Assembly: GCA_036874045.1 (NCBI GenBank)
Contig: JAZBRI010000003.1
Span: 694,501 to 758,500 of the forward strand
Source of the DNA: Cymodocea nodosa
Lineage: Eukaryota; Streptophyta; Magnoliopsida; Alismatales; Cymodoceaceae
Direction: 5' to 3'
DNA length: 64,000 nt
A program made the translations under genes and the position numbers. Of this stretch, positions 36,401 to 48,647 are shown piece by piece. The notes below the pieces were generated by a model. It ran no database searches. It was not told where the DNA came from and saw only the letters and a list, made by a program, of their open reading frames with translations. Within the stretch, counting starts at the first letter, position 1; each line of letters starts with the position of its first letter.

Positions 36401-39400
36401 CATGTCAGTGATCCTTTTGTTGCCTCTATTTTGCAAGCATATACATAAACAAATTTTCCTAGTTTCGTTGATGTGTTGGTGTACACCATGATATGTTTTT
36501 TGTATGTTGTCATTTTTTCATAAAACTTAGAGAAAGCATAAATTGATTCTTGATTGAAACATACTTTCCTAGGTACAACATTATATTCTTAAAGTCGATG
36601 CTTTGCAGTCTTAGTAAAGCTAAGGCAATTACCTCACAATTCAGTTATCCAACCACATCTACTGATATCTGACTTAATGCATCACTAGATCCATTGAACT
36701 GAAAAATTTACATCTTTGGTGGTAACCAAATTCTTCATATTCAACATTATTTTTTTGGTAATTAAGCATAATATTATGTTGATATTTCTATCTGGTTCCT
36801 TAACCACTCTACATCTAGCTGACCAGTTCTAGATTATTGATTAATTGTGAGGTAACAACTTGTTCTACATATGCAAAATAATAAGGGACTCCAGATTGCC
36901 ATTTTTCATGAATGCCTACCTTTTCTCTTTCCAGTTCAAGATGAAATCGGAGATACATTATGGTGAGATTGATTGCCCATTGACAGCTCCAAAGGATTTT
37001 CCTGTAGAGGATGAACTACATTTTGAGATTGAAATGATAGATTTTTTTAAAGTCAGGGTAAGCAAGATTTGTTCCTAAATTTTTGTGTTTCTGTTGACTT
37101 GGTTCAAATAACTAATAAAGGTTTTTCCTTGAGAAAATTTCATGCCAATAAAACATGAGTCACACCCAAGTGCAACCATACGAAGATATGCGATTCATCT
37201 TGCCAATCTCTCGGCTTTTGTTAATTCAACACTGATTTTATATCATAATTGCTTCATGCATCCTTTTTATTTTCACAAATTTAGTTATGTATCAATGAGT
37301 TTTGTTAACTTTTCATTTGTTCAAGTATCCAAATCTATGTTAAGGCACATAATATCAAAAGTTACTCATCTACCGTAATCTATAAATCACAAAAAACATT
37401 TACACTGGTACTCAACAGAAAATCCTATGTAGTATGGAGTGCATAATTTTGTATTTTTAAATTGAAAGTCTTAATTCCGTAGGTGCATCATCTTCTTTCT
37501 TGTAGTTGTCAATTAGCATGTATATTTAAAAAATCTTTGCATTTTTGAATTGCCAGGTCATCAGTGAGGATTTGGGGGTGGTAAAGAAGGTATGGCGAAT
37601 ACATTGTTTTTATCCTTAAGGCTGCTGAACAGGCTAAAATCATTTCAATTACTGACATTGTTTGGACTTTGGAGTAATCATTTTCCATTTATTTTGCAGG
37701 TGATAACTGAAGGTCAAGGATGGGAAACCCCAAGGGAACCTTATGAAGTGAAAGCCCGGTAAATGTCATATCTTTGCCATATCATAATATGGCTGGTTTC
37801 TGATTTGTGGTAATAAACTAGTTGTAGAGATGTAAAGAAAACTGAGCCATTTTTCATGTTCTCTATGTTTAGTTTGTGTTTGTGTTGTGCTTTGTATACT
37901 ATGCATGCATTCGTAATGTTGGGTTTATTCCTGTCAAAATTTGGCATCTCTTTCTTTTCGTGAGAATTCTGTTAACAACCTAGTACTCAAAAGCCTGTTA
38001 CCATTGATTGCATGCATGTACGCTATGTTATTTTGAATGTTAAAATTTGGATTCACTCAACATAAAATGAAATTGGAATCATCCATTTCCAAGATTGTAG
38101 CTTATAAGACATGGAAATGCATGCTTTATATTGGCTTTGGTCATTTTTAGTTTGCTTAATAAGAGCAATACCATTGACACAACAGAATTATTCCATAGCC
38201 TATGACAGAATTTCCCTTTGCACTGAGAGGGCAAACTTGCCATCTCTTGTATTCTTTCCTTTTAAAAGAAAGTCCACTAACGGAATGGTTGCGCCAAACT
38301 ATCAAGTTTATATACCAAACATGCACCACATTCTGATGGAAATTGTTGAGCAAAAGATGCCTCTGTCAATTTGTATTCATTTTTCAAGGGAATTTTTATA
38401 GGTGCTTTAGTTCTTTTGTGTTTATTTGTGATGCTGATTGTGGTATGGGTGGTAAGATGGGTTATAACCTATGAATTCGACTTGTCACCCCATTTAACAA
38501 GCTGGTTAAGATTGAGATTAAATGAATTTAGGTCACTAATGCAATATTGCAACCCATTTAACTCATTTATTACATATGTTGAATTCAGGTTTAGCACATG
38601 TAACTCTTTTTTGACTTGATAACTTGTATAATAAATTTGTATATATTCAATGTACATATAGTGTCAAAATATTGTTATTTAATTTTGTTTTAAATAGTTA
38701 TTCATATGATTTTTGTAGCATGCAGCACATTGAACAAATTATACAAGTTAAATAGGTTGAATTACTTGTTTTACTTCATAAGCAGGTTAAACATATTGGG
38801 TTGGATCAATCTACTTGTATATGATTTGAATTCATGTTGAGATTTTCAATTCATTTATGAAATGAGTTAGGTTATGTTGAGTATAAATGAGTTGAGTTGT
38901 AGATAGGTTGAACTTGATCCTGACTTGTCAACCATTGTGCCACCATTAGATTGTGAGGAGCAAGTGGCGGAACTTGACTAACTTATTTCTAAGATTGAAA
39001 GTATAATATGTGATATAGGAGCTTGGATATTTGGCTCACCCTCAGCAAAAGCTTGGTGGAGATGGAGCTTCTTGTGGATGTGGGCCTGGAGATATTCTCA
39101 CCACTTAAAATGAAAAGGCTAAGAACCCGTTATTCAACAAGAAGAACAAACCTATTATTCAACAACAAGAACAATTTATGGACAGAAAATGTGGAAGAGG
39201 ATGAGTGTCTTGAATTTAATGATGAGTTTGATGGTCAAATGGAGGATGATGATAATGAATTAGTGATTTGGTTTGTAGATTTTGTCTTAAACTTTTATGT
39301 TATGTGTATCTAACTTTTGAAAACGTTATATTATAATGTTACCTATCTTTAAACTTTTATCATTCATGAGTAATGCCATTAATCATTATTATGTTTTGAC

Positions 39401-42400
39401 TTGTGATATTTTGTTAATTTGATATTTATTTCTTAGATTGTTTAGGTCTAATTACAGTTTACTTTTTTATAAATGTTTACATATATCTTAAAAATGCATG
39501 TAATATGCATACATATATATATACGTTCTGAAAAAATATATTATTAAAAGGCACCTAGGTGCCCTAGGCATCCACGTCCAATGCCTTGTTGCCTTGCCAC
39601 ATTCAGAAGTTTGAGTAGAAGTTACATGCACTTCTACTCCTTTTCATATTGTTCATTTGAAAGGCAGACAAATTGGTAGAACAATCCATATCACTAAGTT
39701 TTGAAAATAAGTTAGCTTCCTTGAGAAAACACACAAATACTGGAACTTTGGTTTTCACAAGAACTTGCTTCAAAGGAAAATTGGTTTTCCATACATTTCT
39801 TGTTATTTCCATATGAAACTTAAATTATTGTCATCTATATATCCAAGATTGTGCATTCTTTTAATACAAAATTTATGGGAGAATGCTTTTGTTAGAAAAT
39901 CTTTAAGTACCGGAACACTAACAGAATGCTTTATTTTACACAAATTAATGCAGATTTAAGGATTGTATGAATTGCACCATCTGATTAAATCTGTCTGTAT
40001 TCAAAATCTAGAAGTTTCATGAATTACAGCAGTCTATAATTTATATTCCAGAAATCAAAATATGCAGTTGTTTGTCTCGTACAAGTTTCTTTCTACGGTT
40101 ATTGTTTTCCCCACAAAATCAACCATGCATGCTTTATTATACGGACACCAAGATTCTAAAACTATTCATTCTTATCGTGTGTTTTGTTTGTCCAGGATCA
40201 TTGTGACATCGGGTAATGGGAGACATATTGTACAACATATGCAAGAGCCATTTTTGTTTACCATTGGGAAAGGGGAGGTTGGTTTTTGCCCGTCTCAAGC
40301 TCCATAATGATTTCTCAACAAATCCAGTTAACTTAAAAGTGATGCATGTAAAGTATATAAATTTATTGAATGATCTTTCATTGCAAACCAAATCAAATCA
40401 GACATGTTTGGAAATTATTTCTTAACTCATGCCTTAGGAGTGTTCCAACGTGCTGCCAAAAAATTAAATTAGAAAAAGAGGGTAAGGTAGAAGCCTACTA
40501 AATAGTGAGTAGACCGGAAAAACACATGATAGAGTAAGGAGCTTTATTGTGTTGCTCATAAGATCTTTGGCCTTGAGAAGTGGTTGACTATCATCTTTAC
40601 ATCAAACAGCCAACTTTAAATCTCTATACGATTTTCATACTTAACATTTATTTCTTTATGCTGATGGGAAAATATTGTCTTTGTTTAGGTGCCTAAGGGA
40701 CTCGAGATGGGGATTGGAACAATGGCAAAGGGAGAAAAGGCAACAATATATGCTACTAGACCCTACTTAACACAATCTCCTTTTATGCTTTTAACAGAAG
40801 ATGAGGAAGTGCAGTTTGAAGTGGATTTGGTTCACTTCACCCAGGTATATATTGAATATGCCATTAACAACTATTTCCAGTGTTCTACGTTGTTTTATGG
40901 CAAGCATGTGTTTTGCCAAATATCTTCACTCCTTTGTTTCATGATTTCAGCAATAACTTGTTTTTTTTGCTAGCTTCCAGGTCAGAGACATGCTTGGTGA
41001 TGGGCGCCTCATAAAACGTCGTATTGTTGATGGAAGAGGTATATCTTCCTAACTTCTTTGTGACCAATTCTGTGGTTGAATCACATGTTCAACACTTAAG
41101 GAAAACTTGTGGAGGTTTCTCCAAAATAGATCATGTTTAACTCTTGGATGTTTAATTAGGTTTTTTGCTAAATTTTTTTCATTTTTTTTCACTATGTGAT
41201 AACAACATTCTTTGGATATATAATTAGGTGAATTTCCAATGGATTGCCCTCTTCAAGATAGTTTGCTTCGTGTTCATTACAAGGGCATGCTTCTTGACGA
41301 AGAAAGAACTGTATTTTATGATACTAGAGTGGATAATGAAGGTCAGCCTCTGGAGTTCAGTTCTGGAGAAGGATTGGTAAATCTTGATATCTGCTCTTTT
41401 GAATTTTCTGTTTCTACCATCATCATCAAACATATTCTAATATCTGTCATCCATCCGCAAAATAGGCATTTTAACAAAATGCCTAACAAGAGTTTGTTGG
41501 ATGTTGAATGCATCCGTGAAAAATTATGGTAACAAAGTTATTGGATTTTTTTAGTAGGCAGCTTTAACTTGTTTTGTGCTTTTAAGAACTTTTTCAAAGA
41601 TATTTTACACGTCTACAAATTATTTTTTCTGATAACTCTTAATTGATAGGTTCCTGAGGGCCTTGAGATGTGTGTCCGTCTTATGCTTCCTGGGGAGGTA
41701 GCCCTGGCTACTTGTCCACCAGATTATGCCTATGATAAATTTACACGGTAATTATTTAATCTCATCTACCATTTTTGGAAAATCTAATCTACTCATTTTT
41801 TATATTTGATGAGTAGGCCTGATGGTGTTCCTGAAGGTGCTCATGTCCAATGGGAAATTGAATTACTTGGTTTTGAGATGCCAAAGGTAAATAATGAGCT
41901 TCTATCTGTTAAATGATATTCGCTATTGTCATGACTGTTGTTGCAACAACAATGTTGCAATAAAAGTGTCGCTCAAAAAAGATATTGCAAAAGAAGTTTC
42001 GTACAAAACCAATATTGCAAGAAAAGCAACAGCATGCATGGAACAAATGTGTTAGACAAAATTTTTTACTTTTATATATGTTTAGTTTCATTGCATTTTG
42101 ACTTTTTTATCTATCGTAGACTCGTATAAGCAGTTTCCTTTTTTTTGCATCTTTGCAATTTTTCTGCAGGATTGGACAGGTTTGACGTTCCAAAATATCA
42201 TGGATGAATCAGAAAATATGAAAATCACGGTACTTGTTTATGAAATGCATAATGTATCGATTATTCCTTAGTTGCTAGGCATTAACGATGAAAAGAAATT
42301 TTCTTTGTGGAATACAAATCTGATGTAACTGCTGTCTCAGATTTAGTGATAAATTGTATTTTAAAATATTCTTTGTGGAAATAACTTGCGTACCTTGGGA

Positions 42401-44042
42401 TTCTGAGATGTGACTATGCTCATCGTTATTGCAGTATTGCACGCTTTGGTCACATTTTATATATGGCATCAACTGTAAATTATTTGGTCCCTAGTAATAA
42501 TTTATAATTATAAAGAAATGATATAATTGGTAAAAAAATAATTCTAATAGTTTTAAATTTCTTCCAATGCTAATGGCCTATACTCTCTCCAGGGAAACAG
42601 GCTTTTCAAAGAAGGGAAGTTTGAACTTGCGAAGGCAAAATATGAGAAGGTATGCACACATGACTTCTACCTTTTTTCTTGAAGATGGTTATTTCTCTTT
42701 ACCGTCATAATACTTTTGATGCGCTGCCGTAGTGGAATGCTCGTCTAGGCATTCTTGCAAATATTTGTGGTGGTTCAGTTTTTTCTGTATTTTTCATATG
42801 ATTTTTGATTTTCAACGTTACTTTGTGAAGCTTTCTTTTTTTATCGCATGTTAATTCGAACTGAGTTTTCGAATGTTTCTTTTAACATATTTTCATGCTG
42901 GCGGCTGCTATGCGGCAATAGTATTTTTTGGGTCTCTTTTGCTATTTAAATTACGTTTCTTTTAACTTTGAGATAAGTTTCTTAACAGATTCTTCGTGAA
43001 TACAATCACGTAAATCCCCAAGATGACGAGGAAGGAAAGATCTTCTTGAATTCCAGGGTAAGTTGTTTCCGAAACACAAGTTAACCCACCAATTTTCATA
43101 TTTGGTGCAATCTATATTCATTCGCTGGATATTATAATATGGATCTTCTTAGATCCTCTATAATGGGGTTAGCATTCATCTAGTTGTGATGTTTACAGAA
43201 TTCTTTGCACTTGAATGTGGCTGCGTGTCACCAGAAGATGGGTGAATATAAAAAGTCAATTGAAGCATGCAATAAGGTACAAATCTACTTTCTTTTTTGA
43301 AAAAAAGAATGGTGTAACTCCCAGTCACATGGTTAATGATCCAACCTGTGGAACCTGGGTGCCTCTATAAACGTAAGTTTCTCGTGTAAATAATGTTCGT
43401 ATTTCCCCCTTTTTGTGATATACAGGTCTTGGATGGCAGCCCAGCGCATGTAAAGGCTCTATACAGGCGTGGCATGTCCTACTTGCTAAGAGGAGATTTT
43501 GAGGAAGCAAGAAATGACTTTAAAATGGTTAGTTTTTTTTCCCATGTTAACGGCTAGGAAAGGACATTAGCTTACTTTCAGTATTTGATTTGTTGGTTCT
43601 GTCCCATAAGATGATCTCCATCGACAAATCTTCCGAGCCTGATGCTACAGCCGCTCTTCTGAAGCTGAAGCAGAGGGAACAGGTTGGTACATTTTTGAGA
43701 TCATATTCCATGAATTTTAGTCTTAAGTTCCGAATGCTCTGTGAATGCTCGGTTCCTTTTCATGATCAGGAATCAGAGAAAAAGGCCAGGAAGCAATTCA
43801 AAGGCCTATTTGACAAGAAGCCAGGTGAGATATCGGAGGTTGGAAGTGAAGATAATAATGAAGACAAGGAATTGAACAGGCACGACATAGCTAGGGAACA
43901 GAATGATGATGAGGTTGAGAGTGAGATGTTGGATGAAGAGGAAGGTGGAAGGACTGATGGCGTTGGATTGCTCTCCAGACTGTGGCCTGTCGGTAGAAGA
44001 TTCTTCCCCTCCCTTGGTTTGCAGAGATGTAACATACTGTGA
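33403..44042 (+). CDS. PAS1: PASTICCINO1: multidomain FKBP immunophilin with TPR repeats
   Basis: Twenty coding exons were spliced by hand: 33403-33488, 33869-33953, 34348-34417, 35842-35939, 36935-37057, 37557-37589, 37700-37758, 40196-40277, 40689-40844, 40981-41038, 41228-41376, 41650-41747, 41817-41886, 42170-42229, 42593-42649, 42989-43057, 43199-43276, 43426-43527, 43611-43682, 43770-44042. All phases agree and the product is 625 residues, close to Arabidopsis PAS1 (about 635). FKBP domains lie near residues 54-150, 173-262 and 284-388 (GEFPMDCPLQDS, CPPDYAYDKF, QWEIELLGFE). TPR repeats lie near 409-530 (GNRLFKEGKFELAKAKYEKV, HLNVAACHQKMGEYKKSIEACNKV). Then comes KQFKGLFDKKPGEI and an acidic tail. 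PAS1 limits cell division and supports very-long-chain fatty acid elongation as a scaffold at the ER; its C-terminus binds calmodulin and the transcription factor FAN. Introns 3 and 7 are about 1.4 and 2.4 kb and contain repeat material. Confidence 0.96.
35130..35191. repeat. Perfect 17-bp inverted repeat in PAS1 intron 3
   Basis: GAACAAGTCTTTCTAAA at 35130-35146 is repeated as its exact reverse complement at 35175-35191, separated by 28 bases. A transcript would form a 17-bp stem-loop. It lies about 110 bases before the Ty3/gypsy fossil. Confidence 0.85.
35310..35740 (+). mobile_element. Ty3/gypsy LTR-retrotransposon fossil: reverse-transcriptase fragment, broken
   Basis: In the same orientation as PAS1, within intron 3, the translation shows VVPKKS, then GWRVCIDYRRLN and HEYYCFLDRYSGYNQI. 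These are the start of the reverse-transcriptase domain of Ty3/gypsy elements. The piece is short and carries more than one break. No LTRs, gag, integrase or target-site duplication were seen, so it is a fragment of uncertain but not recent age. The borders given are where the similarity can be read. Confidence 0.88.
38400..39320. repeat. Probable transposon-derived repeat in PAS1 intron 7
   Basis: This part of the 2.4-kb intron carries decayed words such as GGGTTATAACCTATGA, GACTTGTCACCCCATTTAAC (near 38478) and GACTTGTCAACC (near 38922). They resemble the GGGTTGACCC-rich ends of plant DNA transposons. A Lys/Asn-rich then acidic open frame follows at 39023-39313. I could not assign a superfamily or find terminal repeats, so the call is tentative. 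Confidence 0.3.
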
Positions 44043-47000
44043 GGTGTGGTAAACTTTGCCAATGGGGGGGGGGCTTCATGGAGGCTGGGACAACATTCCT
44101 ATTTCATTATCAATTGGATGATGTACGTGATGGATTGAGTTTTTTATGGCTTGGTTTTCCAAATCATTGGATCCAACCCAAACGGTAGTTCACCTCAGAC
44201 AATACGAGTTGGCGGTATCTAGGTGATTATATAATGTGTCATGAATGAGCCACTCAAGAAAACAGGGTTTACTGGCAGCTTGTGCTCCTCTGATTTGGCA
44301 CATTTCAAGACATCTACGTTTGGAAATCACATGAAACTTTTAGCTTCCAGCCTGGCATCATCTCTTCCTTTGTCCAAGGCTAGAAGGGCTGGTTTAGAAC
44401 TATCATGGAGGGAGGGGTGGGCCTGAGGCTTAAGTCAAGCATGACGGTATGATTTTGGAATTATCCGAGGCACACATTGTCTGGTTCTCTTCGTCCATGG
44501 CCCACGTTCCTTACCTCAACTATCGCGTGATGTGTTTCTTGGGGTGCGTTTGACGGTGTTAGTTTTCTGTGTTTATTAAGATATAAACTTTGGTATCTAA
44601 TAATGCAAGAGCTGAAGTCATTATTGATTCGCACAGGTGATATTTTCTCCTTTCTATAAGTATTAAAGAAGTAAAACAATTAGGAGGCTTAAAAGATTGG
44701 AATTCATAAATATTATTGTGCTGAAATATAGAAACGGAAATCCAACAAATATGTATAAAATAGTCTTGAAAAGTCTAAACTGTTATTATTACTAGAATTA
44801 ATTGAGATATATTCATTTCAATTATAAGTATTTATCTTATAATTTAAAATTTATCAACGATGAAAATAATAATTAAAATAAATAAAGATAGATGTTTATT
44901 TTTGAATATGACAGAATGATTTAAAATTAATAAGTTTTATATAGAATGATTTTGTTTGTCTATTTCGGCGATGGAAGGAAAGAAAGGTAACGACGACTCA
45001 CAAGGTCCACATGGTTTTTTCCTTCTCGCTCTGTTCGCCGCCCGTGGGAGGTGCGTCAGGCAAGGGCGGCCTATCGCTGTTGGATTAGGGTAAATATTCC
45101 AAGCGTCGGACATCCAAAGCCGGCCACCACTGGTTATGTGGTGGTGGTGGTGGAGAGTGGAGAGGAAGGGGAAGACGACGGCATGTCATGCCGAGTCCTA
45201 TTCTGCGGTCTCAAGCTGGCCTTCCCGGAGGTGAACGGTGATTGATTCTTACGGTAAGTGGTAATGTAGCTGCTGTTCATTCACGTTCGTCCGTGGAGAA
45301 TGCGAGGCATTAATCAAATAAATCCACAGATGAACTGATAATTCGCCTATACGTCTCTTTTAGAAAGACAAAAAATTGTTTGTTATCTTCATCGACTAAT
45401 AACATTGTAAAACAAAAGGTGCTTGATTAAACGATCATTTAAATGTGGTTTAGTTTGATTAAAATTCATAATATTTTAAATGATCAATTAAAGAAGAAGT
45501 TAAGAAAAATAATGTATTTTTTTTATTTAAAAAAAAAAGAAAAAAGAAAAAAAGAAAGAAAGAAAGATAAACGATGGTTCTTTCTCTGGTTTAAAAGAAA
45601 TCAGAATCTTCACCAGTTTCAACCACACTTAGAAAAATTAAATGAAAATTCTCGACTTCTTGTCCCAGCCCCACCTGTGGTGGGTGTGGTAAGAGTGCAC
45701 AGCACCCCAACCGAACCAATTGTGCCTAGGGTTCTCTCCAAAAGAAGATTGATGGCAGGCAGCATTGTACAACTTACAATGATTCATTCAACTTTGGTAA
45801 AAGTTGGACTGTTGAACATAAGGTGGTAAGTGGGGCAGCCAGGTATCTATCAATCATCTTTGCCTTCCATGTGTGTGCATGACTCTGAGCTGTGGGGTTA
45901 GCTGAGACCTTCATCTCCTTTCAGGATCCCTTTCTTGCTTACCTGACTCTCAAAACACTACCCATAAAGTTGGTTCAATCCAAAGGATTTAATTTAAGGT
46001 GGAGATTGGAAGACCTTTAGTGATTTAACATATCTTTCTCTTTTAGTTAAATATAACTCCACTACCTCCCTTTCCACCATCACCTCCCATTTCTATGATA
46101 TAAAACCTTTGAGATTCTTTGTGGGGGAAACAACTCAATCCTCTTATTATTGAAGTCGAGATCTGGTGTTATATTATATCCAGCATACGCCCATTGAACT
46201 CTCGTCTCCTTTTTTTATTCCACTTCTCTACATGCTTGCATTGGGCACTTCCATCTCTTTTTAACCTGAAATACACAAAACCTAGTTCATGCTGTTATAA
46301 TGGAGATGATCAAATTGCCATTCTTCCACATCAGTCTTCATCAACACCCTGATTTCTTTATCAACATGTCGTCCCATTTTCTTCACAAGTAAGAAAAAAA
46401 AAAAAAAATTTAATTTATTGGGTTAGATAAGCTTAATAAATCTCTTCTTTTTTCGTAAATCCTCTTCTTTACGCACAGATGCAGGGAAAACTGGCTAAAA
46501 AATCTGTATTTCTGACAAATTTTTTTGAAAAGAAATAAAAGTGCCCAAACTTCTTGATTTAGCCTCCATTTTCTGTTATACCATTATTTTTTCTTCTGAA
46601 TCTGACACTCTCTATTTCCTTAAAAACTCAGAATATGAGCTTTGGACCTTTCACCTTTGATAAAGAAATTTTGTCTAACATTACTGCAGTTGTGAGCCAT
46701 GGGATTGGTAGGGCTGATTCACAAACGGTTCTTCTTCAACCCACCAAAAAATGTCGGTAGGTAGTGCTGCTATTTCCGGCCTGCTTACTCTTTTTACACC
46801 AACAGTGCGACAATGTGGTTGATCATCCACTTAATAAAGAGAGAGAGATGATCCTGATATCAAAATCAGGTAAGAACATAACCATTATTTGAAAAAAAGC
46901 TTATTCTCTCGTCAGTGCAGTTTCCCATCTTATAACATCTGCAGAAATTTGTTTCCTTTTCACCTATTTGTAAGTTATCATGTTTTTACCCTCTTGGGTT

Positions 47001-48060
47001 AATCAACGCCCTCCACTTTGCTGCATCAAGTTGTACATACCTTCTGTTCCGAAACAACTGGCACAGTTTCAATTGTATATATTCATAACCAATCACAATT
47101 GTTTAGTTGATTAAAACAATGGTATCCATAATTTGTATGCTGGTAAATATAAAACTAACAGTGCATGCTGCATTGATCGATGATGGTGGGAACACCAAAA
47201 ATCTCACCGTATTGCAGGTGGTGTTTAGTAACCGAGTAAAGAACAAAAGTCCAAAACTTACAAGATTTGTTGGTTTGGTACAAGGGCTGGTGCCAGTTCA
47301 TACCATGTGTTAGTTTGGGTTCTCTGTTAATACTATTCATTTCCAAGATAAATAAAATTTCCCTTTTGCAAGTATGTGTTGTTATTACAATTCAGTCACA
47401 TGCAGACCTTTTTCGATACATAATGAATGATTGCAGTAATGTTCATACTGATAAATAAAATAATAAATGACACAGACACTGACCAATCGACTTGTGGGAT
47501 TTTCTTTATTTATTTCGCAAATGCCTGCAATTTATATTTAGCAAGAAAGATTACAGAACTTCCAAGTTATTGTAACATGCAGTACATGATTACACAATAT
47601 CTATAAGGGCAAATGTGCAAAAGACCCACGACATAATGCAACCATCAATAAATCATCCCTTTTATAAGCCTTGAAGAAATCTCAAAAAAAATCCAAAAAT
47701 CACATCTTTTTCCCCTTGTCTTTTCCCCTTCTCCAGGTAAAAAAGTAGTAGAAGATGAATTGTAAAACAGAGAGGTGGCAGGGAGGTATGATAGAGTAGG
47801 AGGAATCGGCGTCGGCATTGCACCGACGACGAGCCCACCACTGCCATCCAAGAACCCTGACCTGTTCATCACCCACCGGTCTCCCTTGGGTCTTCCTTAT
47901 TCTCTCTCTCCGCCCCTTGCGCGCCAAATCTCGTTTCCTCCGTTTCTGTCTTTTTTTACCAGCCATTCTACCAGCTCTTTGTCAAGAATGACCCGGGTCT
48001 CTGCATCGTACCGACCAAGTTGGACTTGAGGTAGATGGGAATAGAACCCAGCCGAGACCC
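44043..48060. other. Intergenic region between PAS1 and the DUF3527 gene
   Basis: The first few hundred bases are probably PAS1 3' untranslated region. The remainder is moderately AT-rich with no recognisable frame. The segment 44960-45250 and that near 45650-45830 have a more coding-like composition and short open frames without recognisable motifs. A GC-rich pyrimidine-rich stretch at about 47780-48060 has open frames on both strands and may be the promoter or first leader exon of the downstream gene. Confidence 0.4.
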
Positions 48061-48647
48061 ATTTCCACCCTAGGCTTGTTCGTCTCGGACATGGATTTCT
48101 TCATTTCTCTCCTTCAATGTCTTCCTTTCTGATGATTTTGGTTTGGAGATTTTCTTTGGAAACCAACCAGAGGAATCCATCGTTTTCACTTGGTGGACGG
48201 GGCAAGAAAGCGAGCAAGGAAGGAAGGGAATAAAAGAAAGGAAGCAACTAAGTTGACGGTGGTTTCGTTTTCTGGTATGCACATTTGTTTTAGCTGCTGT
48301 AGTATTCTTCTCCTCTCTTTCAAATCTGCCTCCTGTTCTCTACTTGTGATTCAGCCTTTCGTTGCAGTTTGGTATTTTTTTTCTTTTCCTTTTGTTCGTA
48401 TTTAATGTATTTGATGTTGGCTTTTCTCTCTACTTTTTGGAATTTCACATGGTTCTCCTTCTCCTCCTTTTGGCAGCTATCGTCAGTAGAAAATGTAGAT
48501 ATTTTTTATGGGTTTTCAGTGTGACGGGTGCTTTCTTTTAAATAGATATTGTGATTAATGGTTTCACAGTTGAGAAGGCTTTGGTCTGGCTTCCCTCAAG
48601 AAGTTTCCAGTTTGCCAAAACCTAACTAGAGAACGAGAAACATTGCA
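48061..48647 (+). promoter_or_regulatory. Probable leader of the DUF3527 gene
   Basis: Pyrimidine-rich sequence with several short open frames precedes the start codon. A leader intron is possible, with donor and acceptor uncertain. No TATA box was assigned. Confidence 0.3.

Noticed and set aside
39023-39313. Possible extra PAS1 exon encoding an acidic segment
   Set aside because: Exons 7 and 8 join in phase to the expected protein, and the segment has no place in the PAS1 family.
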